Assembly: GCA_012514545.1 (NCBI GenBank)
Contig: JAAZAC010000063.1
Coordinates: forward strand, 1 to 5,469
Direction: 5' to 3'
DNA length: 5,469 bases
From: Actinomycetales bacterium
GTDB lineage: Bacteria > Actinomycetota > Actinomycetes > Actinomycetales > Cellulomonadaceae
In this document: one piece after another, positions 1 through 5,422 of the stretch
Layout of the letters: each line of letters starts with the position of its first letter
How positions within the stretch are numbered: the first letter of the stretch is position 1
The notes under the pieces: generated by a model
The model's database searches: none
The model's input: the letters and a program-made list of their open reading frames with translations, nothing else
What the model was told of the DNA's origin: nothing
Position numbers and translations under genes: made by a program

Positions 1-29
1 GGCCACACCCCTGCCGGCCACACCCCTGC
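1..29. repeat. Two-copy 15-bp tandem repeat at the left edge
   Basis: The 14-mer GGCCACACCCCTGC occurs at 1-14 and again at 16-29. With the intervening C this makes a 15-bp unit repeated about twice. It starts exactly at the window edge, so further copies may lie to the left. It lies in the non-coding region downstream of the suf operon and has no visible coding or regulatory role. Confidence 0.8.
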
Positions 30-41
30 AGAGTGGAACGA
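28..41 (+). repeat. Extra direct copy of the palindrome arm motif
   Basis: The 14-mer GCAGAGTGGAACGA at 28-41 recurs at 58-71 as part of the left arm of the 42-bp palindrome, and inverted at 84-97 as part of the right arm. The motif is therefore present three times within 70 bp, two direct and one inverted. It could be a degenerate second element, one half of a decayed palindrome, or a repeated protein-binding site. The sequence alone does not decide. Confidence 0.85.
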
Positions 42-56
42 GACGAGGTCCGCACG

Positions 57-98
57 CGCAGAGTGGAACGATCTGCCGGCAGATCGTTCCACTCTGCG
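57..98. repeat. Perfect 42-bp palindrome (21-bp arms, no spacer)
   Basis: Every base from 57 to 77 pairs with its partner from 98 back to 78, with the centre at TGCC|GGCA. Symmetry ends at 56/99 (G opposite G). The palindrome lies 40 nt beyond the stop codon of the last suf gene. It would fold into a very stable hairpin in RNA on either strand, with a few central bases unpaired to form the loop. Candidate roles are a transcription terminator, a dispersed palindromic (REP-like) repeat, or a binding site for a dimeric protein. Confidence 0.95.
57..98 (-). terminator. Possible hairpin terminator of the suf operon
   Basis: The palindrome is the first strong stem-loop downstream of the last gene, whose stop codon ends at 139. 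No T-run follows it on the minus strand: the next bases read TGCGCGTGCGG. It is therefore not a canonical intrinsic terminator. High-GC actinobacteria often use hairpins without U-tracts, so the role is plausible. Because the palindrome is symmetric it could also stop transcription arriving from the left. The role is inferred from position and structure only. Confidence 0.4.
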
Positions 99-138
99 GC
101 GTGGGTGGGGCCCGGGGCCTGGGGGTGCGGCCGCGCCG

Positions 139-477
139 TCAGACGTTGAAGCCGAGCGCACGCAGCTGGGCGCGGCCGTCCTCGGTGATCCGCTCCGGCC
201 CCCACGGCGGCATCCACACCCAGTTGATGCGGAACCCGGCGACCAGGCCCTCGAGCGCCTGCCCGGCCTGGTCCTCGATGACGTCGGTCAGCGGGCACGC
301 CGCCGAGGTCAGCGTCATGTCGATGACCGCGTGGTTGTTCGGGTCGATCGCCACCCCGTAGACGAGGCCCAGGTCGACGACGTTGATGCCGAGCTCGGGG
401 TCGATGACGTCGCGCAGCGCCTCCTCGACGTCCGCGACGTTCGGTGGGTTCGGGACGTTCGTCGTCTGTGCGCTCAT
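139..477 (-). CDS. sufT: DUF59 (MIP18/PaaD-like) iron-sulfur assembly protein, SufT-like
   Basis: This 112-aa protein has the single-domain DUF59 architecture over almost its whole length. Family features are DPELGINVVDLGLVY (26-40), the TLTSAACPLTD segment (55-65) with conserved Cys61, and the WMPPWGPERITEDGR stretch (88-102). Members of this family help mature or transfer iron-sulfur clusters and are the usual last gene of actinobacterial suf operons. The precise biochemical role is unsettled, and the symbol sufT is by family and context. The ATG at 477 overlaps the sufU stop (TGATG), and GGAGGAGG at 482-489 is a very strong ribosome-binding site ending 4 nt before it, so the start is secure. 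The first ~14 residues are a Pro/Asn-rich, probably flexible tail. No signal peptide or membrane segment is seen, so it is cytoplasmic. Confidence 0.92.
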   Translation of the reverse strand: MSAQTTNVPNPPNVADVEEALRDVIDPELGINVVDLGLVYGVAIDPNNHAVIDMTLTSAACPLTDVIEDQAGQALEGLVAGFRINWVWMPPWGPERITEDGRAQLRALGFNV

Positions 478-950
478 CACGCCTCCTCCGTTGTCGTGCT
501 CGCCACGCCTGCCTGGACCAACGCGTCGCGCAGGGCCATCCATCCCAGCAGGGCGCACTTGATGCGGGCGGGGTAGCGCCCGACGCCGGTGAACGCCGTC
601 GCGTCCCCCAGCCGGTCCTCGGCGGCCTCGTCCAGCCCCTCGCCGCGCGTGTGCAGCAGGGCGCGGAAGTCCTCGCCCAGGCCCTCCACCTCGGCCACCG
701 GCCGGCCCTCCACGAGCTCGGACATCACCGAGGTCGAGGCCTGCGAGATCGAGCAGCCCTGCCCCGCCCAGCTCACGCGCTCGACCGTGCCGTCGTCGCG
801 CAGGTGCACGCGCAGGCGCACCTCGTCGCCGCAGGTCGGGTTCACCTGGAACGACTCGGCCGCGTACGGCTCCGCCAGGCCCTTCCCGTGCGGGTCCTTG
901 GCGTGGTCGATGATGAGCTGCTGGTACAGCTGCTCCATCGCCCCGGTCAC
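477..950 (-). CDS. sufU: SufU zinc-dependent sulfurtransferase
   Basis: This 157-aa protein is the IscU-like partner of SufS. It accepts persulfide sulfur from the desulfurase and passes it to the SufBCD scaffold. The metal/sulfur ligands expected for SufU are all present: Cys40 and Asp42 in NPTCGDEV, Cys66 in GQGCSISQAS, and Cys132 in RIKCALLGW. The long insertion between Cys66 and Cys132 is typical of SufU and separates it from IscU. The N-terminal MEQLYQQLIIDHAKDPHGKG stretch is characteristic. I chose the GTG start at 950 because it overlaps the sufS stop as GTGA; the ATG at 938 (M5) is an alternative that loses only four residues. The short TTTEEA tail encodes the ribosome-binding site of the next gene. 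Adjacency to sufS and absence of sufE fit the SufS-SufU pairing of Gram-positive bacteria. Confidence 0.95.
   Translation of the reverse strand: MTGAMEQLYQQLIIDHAKDPHGKGLAEPYAAESFQVNPTCGDEVRLRVHLRDDGTVERVSWAGQGCSISQASTSVMSELVEGRPVAEVEGLGEDFRALLHTRGEGLDEAAEDRLGDATAFTGVGRYPARIKCALLGWMALRDALVQAGVASTTTEEA
482..489 (-). promoter_or_regulatory. Strong ribosome-binding site of the DUF59 gene
   Basis: On the minus strand GGAGGAGG lies within the last codons of sufU and ends 4 nt before the ATG at 477. It fixes the start of the DUF59 gene and shows that this gene can recruit ribosomes itself, in addition to coupling through the TGATG overlap. Confidence 0.85.
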
Positions 951-2272
951 GACTCGCCCCCGAGGCCGAAGAACGGGCGCACGGTCCGCAGCGCCGCCGC
1001 GAAGACGGCGACGTCCTCCGCCGTCGTGTAGACCCCCGCCGACGCGCGGGCGGTCGCCGCCACGCCGAACCGGCGGTGCAGCGGCTGCGCGCAGTGGTGA
1101 CCCACGCGGACGGCGACGCCGGCGTCGTCGAGCACCTGCCCGACGTCGTGCGCGTGCACCCCGTCCACGACGAACGAGACCAGGGCCAGGCGGTCGCGCG
1201 CCTCGGCGGGGCCGATCAGCCGCACGCCCGGCACGTCGTGCACCGCGTCGAGCAGGAGCCGCGTGACCTCGGCCTCGTGCGCGGCGACCGCGGCCATGCC
1301 GAGGTCGCGCAGGTAGCGGGCGGCCGCGCCCATGCCGACGGCCTGCGCGACCATCATCGAGCCGGCCTCGAACCGCTGCGGCGGCGGGGCGTAGGTCGTC
1401 GCCTCCATCGTGACGACCTCGACCATCGAGCCGCCCGTCGTGACCGGCGGCAGCGCCTCGAGGAGCTCGCGCCGGCCGTAGAGGGCCCCGACGCCGGTCG
1501 GGCCGTACATCTTGTGGCCGGAGAAGACCGCGAAGTCCACGCCGAGGGCGTGCAGGTCGACCGGGAGGTGCGGCACGCTCTGGCACGCGTCGAGCACGGT
1601 CAGCGCCCCCACCTCGCGCGCCCGCGCCACGAACGCCGCCACGTCGGCGACCGCGCCCGTGACGTTCGAGACGTGCGCGAACGCGAGCACCCGCGTGCGG
1701 TCGGTCACGACGTCCGCGAGCTGCTCGGTGCGCACCCGGCCGTCGTCCGCGACCTCGAGCCAGCGCAGGGTGGCGCCGGTCCGCGCCGCGAGCTCCTGCC
1801 AGGGCACGAGGTTCGCGTGGTGCTCCGCCTCGGTGACGACGATCTCGTCCCCGGGCGCCAGCGCGAACCGCCGCGCGGCGGCCCCGCCCCGGCCCGCCGT
1901 CGCGTTCGACATCGCGTACGCGACGAGGTTGATGCCGGCGGTCGCGTTCGTCGTCCAGACGATCTCGTCCGGCGCCGCCCCGACGAGCGCCGCGACCTCC
2001 GCGCGCGCGGACTCGTACGCGTCGGTCGCCTCCTCCGCGAGCTGGTGCGCGCCGCGGTGCACCGCGGCGTTGCGCACGGTGTAGAAGTCCAGCTCGGCGT
2101 CGACGACGACCTCGGGCTTCTGCGACGTGGCCGCCGAGTCGAGGTACACGAGCGGGCGCCCGCCGCGCACCGTGCGGCGCAGCAGCGGGAAGTCGGCCCG
2201 CACGGCGGCGAGCTCGCTCGCCGACAGGCGGGCGGGCTCCGCCGCGGCCCTCGGGTCGAGGGTGGTGGTCAT
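947..2272 (-). CDS. sufS: SufS cysteine desulfurase (PLP-dependent, class V aminotransferase fold)
   Basis: This 441-aa enzyme converts L-cysteine to L-alanine and an enzyme-bound persulfide, supplying sulfur for cluster assembly. Visible features are YLDSAATSQKP (43-53), the PLP-stacking histidine region EAEHHANLVPW (148-158), the cofactor-contacting LDACQS (227-232) with Asp228 and Gln231, the Schiff-base lysine Lys254 in SGHKMYGPTG, APPPQRFEAG (295-304), and the persulfide-carrying Cys394 in RVGHHCAQPL. The RxGHHC motif and short catalytic loop mark the group II SufS/CsdA type rather than IscS. Length is normal allowing for a ~25-residue N-terminal extension. The ATG at 2272 has GGAGG at 2280-2284, 7 nt upstream. 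The gene follows sufC after 33 nt and overlaps sufU by 4 nt, consistent with a SufS-SufU sulfur relay. No key residue is missing. Confidence 0.97.
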   Translation of the reverse strand: MTTTLDPRAAAEPARLSASELAAVRADFPLLRRTVRGGRPLVYLDSAATSQKPEVVVDAELDFYTVRNAAVHRGAHQLAEEATDAYESARAEVAALVGAAPDEIVWTTNATAGINLVAYAMSNATAGRGGAAARRFALAPGDEIVVTEAEHHANLVPWQELAARTGATLRWLEVADDGRVRTEQLADVVTDRTRVLAFAHVSNVTGAVADVAAFVARAREVGALTVLDACQSVPHLPVDLHALGVDFAVFSGHKMYGPTGVGALYGRRELLEALPPVTTGGSMVEVVTMEATTYAPPPQRFEAGSMMVAQAVGMGAAARYLRDLGMAAVAAHEAEVTRLLLDAVHDVPGVRLIGPAEARDRLALVSFVVDGVHAHDVGQVLDDAGVAVRVGHHCAQPLHRRFGVAATARASAGVYTTAEDVAVFAAALRTVRPFFGLGGES

Positions 2273-2279
2273 CTGACCC

Positions 2280-2284
2280 CCTCC
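2280..2284 (-). promoter_or_regulatory. Ribosome-binding site of sufS
   Basis: GGAGG on the minus strand sits 7 nt before the ATG at 2272, in the 33-nt sufC-sufS spacer. It supports that start. The spacer holds no evident promoter or hairpin. Confidence 0.8.
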
Positions 2285-2305
2285 AGGCGTGTCGGGACGG
2301 CGGCC

Positions 2306-3061
2306 TCAGGCCGTCGCGAGGTACCGGTCGTAGCCCTCGGCCTCGAGGCGCTCCGCCAGCTCCGGGCCGCCCTCCTCCGCGATCCGGCCGTCGACGAAGA
2401 CGTGCACGAAGTCGGGCTCGATGTAGCGCAGGATCCGCGTGTAGTGCGTGATGAGCAGGACGCCGACCTCGCCGGTCGAGCGCACCCGGTTCACGCCCTC
2501 CGAGACCACGCGCAGGGCGTCGACGTCGAGGCCGGAGTCGGTCTCGTCGAGGATCGCGATGCGCGGCTCGAGGAGCTCCATCTGGAGGATCTCGTGCCGC
2601 TTCTTCTCGCCGCCCGAGAACCCCTCGTTGACGTTGCGGTCGGCGAACGCCGGGTCCATCCGCAGGTTCTCCATGGCGGTGCGGACGTCGCGGACCCAGT
2701 GCCGCAGCGCGGGCGCCTGGCCGTCGATCGCCGTCTTCGCCGTGCGCAGGAAGTTCGAGACGGAGACGCCGGGGACCTCGACGGGGTACTGCATCGCGAG
2801 GAACATCCCCGCGCGCGCCCGCTCGTCGACGCTCATCGCGAGGACGTCCTCGCCGTCGAGCGTCACGGTGCCCGAGGTGATCTGGTACTTCGGGTGGCCG
2901 GCGAGCGAGTAGGCCAGCGTCGACTTCCCGGAGCCGTTCGGGCCCATGATCGCGTGGGTCTGGCCGCTCGACACGGTGAGGTCGACGCCGCGGAGGATCG
3001 GCTTGGCGCCCTCCTTGGTCTCGACGCTGACGTGCAGGTCGCGGATCTCGAGCGTGGACAT
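2306..3061 (-). CDS. sufC: SufC Fe-S assembly ATPase (ABC-type)
   Basis: This 251-aa soluble ABC ATPase binds SufB and SufD and drives the conformational changes needed to assemble a cluster on the scaffold. All ABC motifs are present: Walker A GPNGSGKST (40-48), Q-loop Gln91 in MFLAMQYP, signature FSGGEKKR (148-155), Walker B IAILDETDSGLD (168-179), and switch histidine His206 in LLITHYTR. NEGFSGGEKKRHEILQ and LDETDSGLD are SufC-specific forms of these motifs. The length is typical of the family and there is no membrane segment, so it is cytoplasmic. The ATG at 3061 is preceded by GAGGAG (3066-3071). Upstream in-frame codons reach back to 3217 but run antisense-free through the Rieske gene in another frame, have no SufC homology, and are rejected. 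The gene lies 20 nt after the Rieske gene. Confidence 0.98.
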   Translation of the reverse strand: MSTLEIRDLHVSVETKEGAKPILRGVDLTVSSGQTHAIMGPNGSGKSTLAYSLAGHPKYQITSGTVTLDGEDVLAMSVDERARAGMFLAMQYPVEVPGVSVSNFLRTAKTAIDGQAPALRHWVRDVRTAMENLRMDPAFADRNVNEGFSGGEKKRHEILQMELLEPRIAILDETDSGLDVDALRVVSEGVNRVRSTGEVGVLLITHYTRILRYIEPDFVHVFVDGRIAEEGGPELAERLEAEGYDRYLATA

Positions 3062-3065
3062 GTCT

Positions 3066-3071
3066 CTCCTC
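3066..3071 (-). promoter_or_regulatory. Ribosome-binding site of sufC
   Basis: GAGGAG on the minus strand ends 4 nt before the ATG at 3061. It decides the sufC start against longer in-frame extensions into the preceding gene. Confidence 0.85.
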
Positions 3072-3081
3072 AGCTTCACGT

Positions 3082-3417
3082 TCAGATGGTCACGTCGACG
3101 TCCACGAGCACGCGGTCGCCGTCGAGGGTCACGGGGTACACGGGCACCGGCTGGGTGGCCGGCAGGCTCAGGGGCTTGCCCGTGCGCAGGTCGAAGGTCG
3201 AGCCGTGCAGCCAGCACTCGATCGTGCAGCCGTCCACCTCGCCGTCGGACAGCGACACCTGGCCGTGGCTGCAGATGTCGGAGATCGCGTGGATCTCACC
3301 GTCCTCGTCGCGCACGACGGCGACCTCGACGGTCGCGCCGTCCGGGCCGTCGAGCTCCACGCGCAGCGCCGTGCCGGGCGGCACGTCGTCGGCGTAGCAG
3401 GCGAGCTGGGCCGTCAC
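3082..3417 (-). CDS. Rieske-type [2Fe-2S] ferredoxin of the suf operon
   Basis: This 111-aa protein has the Rieske fold. Cluster ligands are Cys49 and His51 (ICSHGQVSLSDGEV) and Cys68 and His71 (ECWLHGSTFDLRTG), the standard CxH...CxxH pattern. It resembles the small soluble ferredoxin components of non-heme iron dioxygenases (NirD/BphF-like) and has no transmembrane anchor or Tat signal, so it is cytoplasmic. No oxygenase or reductase gene is nearby. Its place between sufD and sufC suggests it supplies electrons for cluster assembly or is itself a client; this is inference. The GTG start at 3417 overlaps the sufD stop (GTGA), and GAGGTGG at 3422-3428 ends 4 nt upstream, which supports the start. 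A Rieske gene in this position is commonly seen in actinobacterial suf operons. Confidence 0.93.
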   Translation of the reverse strand: MTAQLACYADDVPPGTALRVELDGPDGATVEVAVVRDEDGEIHAISDICSHGQVSLSDGEVDGCTIECWLHGSTFDLRTGKPLSLPATQPVPVYPVTLDGDRVLVDVDVTI

Positions 3418-4736
3418 GGGGCCACCTCGGCGGGGGCGGCGGTGGCGAGCGCGCTCATCGTCCGCTCGAGCTCGGCCTCGATCGCCGCGAGGACGCGCTG
3501 CTCGACCTCGGGCACGCCGATCTGGCCGATGAGCTCGGCGAAGAACCCGCGCACGACGAGACGGCGCGCGTCCTCCTCGTAGATGCCGCGCGAGCGCAGG
3601 TAGAACAGCTGCTCGTCGTCGAACCGGCCGGTCGCGGACGCGTGCCCCGCGCCCTCGATGACGCCGGTCTCGATCTCGAGGTTCGGCACGGAGTCGGCGC
3701 GGGCGCCGTCGGTGAGCACGAGGTTCCGGTTGAGCTCGTAGGTGTCCGTGCCCTCGGCGACCGCGCGGATGAGCACGTCGCCCACCCACACCGCGTGCGC
3801 GCCGGCGCCCTGGAGGGCGCCCTTGTACGCGACGCGCGAGCGGCAGGACGGCACGGCGTGGTCGACGAACAGCCGGTGCTCCTGGTGCTGGCCGGCGTCG
3901 GCGAAGTACAGCCCGAGGCCGGTGAACTCCGCGCCCTCGCCCGTGAACTCCACGTCCGGCGTGATCCGCACGACGTCCCCGCCGAGCGTGACGACCACGT
4001 GCTTGACGACGGCGTCCCGGCCGAGGCGCACGCGGTGCGACGACGCGTGCACGGCGCCCGCGTCCCAGTCCTGGATCGAGACCACGGTGAGGTGCGCGCC
4101 GTCGTCGGCGACGACCTCGACGGTCTCGGCGAGCGCGCCGCCGCCGACGTGGTCGATGACGACGATCCCCTGCGACAGCTCCTCGGCGTGCACGAGCAGG
4201 TGGGTGGCGCTCGGCCGGTCGTCCTCGGCGCCCGCGGTGCCCTCGACGCGCACGCTGACGGGCTCGGCGGCCACGGTCTCGCGGCCGACGGTCAGGACCG
4301 TGGACTCGGCGAACGACGTCCACGCGGCGGCGGCCACGCGGTCGCCCGGCCGGCCGGCCCGGCCGAGGCGCGGGTCGTCGCGGCCCACGATCTCGACGGC
4401 GACCTCGGGCGGGTTGACGACCGTCACCTGGGCGTGCGTGCCGCCCAGGCCGGCGCCGTCGGCGTCGAACAGCGGCACGAGCCGCTCCACCGGGGAGAAG
4501 CGCCACTCCTCCTCGCGCCCGGTGGGCACGGGGAAGTCGGCGAGGTCGAACGACGTCCGCCGGGCGGCGCGCGACGTCTCGGGCGCGCCGTAGCCGTGCG
4601 TGTGCGCGCCGTCGGCCCGCGCGCGCGAGTGGTCGGTGGACAGGTCGGTCGTCATCCCGCTCCCCGGGGTCTGCGTGTCGGTCGTGCCTGGGTCGGTGGC
4701 CGCGGCGGCCGCGGCGTCGGTGGTGCCCGTCGTCAT
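3414..4736 (-). CDS. sufD: SufD Fe-S cluster scaffold subunit
   Basis: This 440-aa protein is the SufB paralogue that completes the SufBC2D complex and is needed for iron entry and cluster formation. Family landmarks are FPVPTGREEEWRFSPVERL (68-86), the beta-helix core from about 105 to 360, DHAVPSCRSRVAYKGAL (292-308), YELNRNLVLTDGARADSVPNLEIE (333-356), His365 in GHASATG (equivalent by motif to the conserved functional histidine of SufD), and the C-terminal FDDEQLFYLRSRGI (372-385). The first ~60 residues are Ala/Thr/His-rich and look disordered. The ATG at 4736 overlaps the sufB stop (TGATG) and is preferred for coupling. A second ATG at 4655 (M28), preceded by GGGGAGCGGG, would give 413 aa and is a real alternative. 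The product overlaps the Rieske gene by 4 nt. Confidence 0.95.
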   Translation of the reverse strand: MTTGTTDAAAAAATDPGTTDTQTPGSGMTTDLSTDHSRARADGAHTHGYGAPETSRAARRTSFDLADFPVPTGREEEWRFSPVERLVPLFDADGAGLGGTHAQVTVVNPPEVAVEIVGRDDPRLGRAGRPGDRVAAAAWTSFAESTVLTVGRETVAAEPVSVRVEGTAGAEDDRPSATHLLVHAEELSQGIVVIDHVGGGALAETVEVVADDGAHLTVVSIQDWDAGAVHASSHRVRLGRDAVVKHVVVTLGGDVVRITPDVEFTGEGAEFTGLGLYFADAGQHQEHRLFVDHAVPSCRSRVAYKGALQGAGAHAVWVGDVLIRAVAEGTDTYELNRNLVLTDGARADSVPNLEIETGVIEGAGHASATGRFDDEQLFYLRSRGIYEEDARRLVVRGFFAELIGQIGVPEVEQRVLAAIEAELERTMSALATAAPAEVAP

Positions 4737-5422
4737 CAGCCGACGGCCCCTTCCATCTGCAGCTCGATGAGCCGGTTGAGCTCGAGCGCGTACTCCATGG
4801 GCAGCTCGCGCGCGATGGGCTCGACGAAGCCACGCACGATCATCGCCATGGCCTCGGTCTCGGGCAGGCCCCGGGACATGAGGTAGAAGAGCTGGTCCTC
4901 GCTCACGCGCGAGACCGTCGCCTCGTGGCCCATCGACACCTCGTCCTCGCGGACGTCCACGTACGGGTAGGTGTCCGAGCGGGAGATCTGGTCGACGAGC
5001 AGCGCGTCGCACAGCACGTTCGACGCGGAGTACTCGGCGCCCTCGAGCACCTGCACGAGGCCGCGGTACGACGTGCGCCCGCCCCCGCGCGCGACCGACT
5101 TCGAGACGATCGAGCTCGAGGTGTGCGGCGCCGCGTGCACCATCTTCGCGCCGGCGTCCTGGTGCTGGCCCTCGCCCGCGAAGGCGATGGACAGGGTCTC
5201 GCCCTTGGCGTGCTCGCCCATGAGGTAGATCGCCGGGTACTTCATGGTCACCTTGGACCCGATGTTCCCGTCGACCCACTCCATCGTGCCGCCCTCGGCG
5301 ACCGTGGAGCGCTTGGTCACAAGGTTGTACACGTTGTTCGACCAGTTCTGGATCGTCGTGTACCGGACCCGCGCGTTCTTCTTCACGATGATCTCGACGA
5401 CGGCGGAGTGCAGCGAGTCCGA
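4736..5422 (-). CDS. sufB: SufB Fe-S cluster scaffold, C-terminal half (5' end missing)
   Basis: About 228 residues of SufB remain, from SDSLHSAVVEIIVKK to the terminal LIELQMEGAVG, out of roughly 470-480 in the family. Recognisable blocks are TTIQNWSNNVYNLVTKR, AGEGQHQDAGAKMVHAAPHTSS, SVARGGGRTSYRG, SDTYPYVDVREDEVSMGHEA, and SEDQLFYLMSRGL. SufB is the central subunit on which the nascent cluster is built in the SufBCD complex. No true start is present: the codon at 5384-5386 is an internal GTG (valine) inside a conserved block. Reading upstream, homology holds to Ser (5420-5422); the next codons are Thr, Thr, then an in-frame TAG at 5429-5431, where a bacterial SufB would continue through CTAPIY. 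The break coincides with an opposite-strand SufB fragment, so the gene is interrupted by a sequence junction rather than by a point mutation. The stop overlaps the sufD ATG. Confidence 0.95.
   Translation of the reverse strand, partial: SDSLHSAVVEIIVKKNARVRYTTIQNWSNNVYNLVTKRSTVAEGGTMEWVDGNIGSKVTMKYPAIYLMGEHAKGETLSIAFAGEGQHQDAGAKMVHAAPHTSSSIVSKSVARGGGRTSYRGLVQVLEGAEYSASNVLCDALLVDQISRSDTYPYVDVREDEVSMGHEATVSRVSEDQLFYLMSRGLPETEAMAMIVRGFVEPIARELPMEYALELNRLIELQMEGAVG

Noticed and set aside
99..138. Small gene, promoter or riboswitch between the palindrome and the operon end
   Set aside because: The 40 nt are G/C runs with no start and ribosome-binding site pair, no -10/-35-like pair and no known aptamer pattern.
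3062..3217. Upstream extension of the sufC frame to 3217
   Set aside because: This stretch is the Rieske coding region read in another frame, has no SufC similarity, and the ATG at 3061 has a strong ribosome-binding site.
1076..3397. 773-codon open frame on the plus strand
   Set aside because: It lies antisense to sufS, sufC and the Rieske gene, is made of Arg/Ala/Val/His/Asp-rich low-complexity sequence, and has no recognisable domain. It is the usual stop-poor shadow of high-GC coding DNA. The same holds for the other long plus-strand frames at 2946-4886, 4925-5446 and 3742-4593.
5384..5386. GTG at 5386 as the start of a short SufB
   Set aside because: The conserved SufB block SDSLHSAVVEII continues in frame upstream of it, so the GTG is an internal valine codon.
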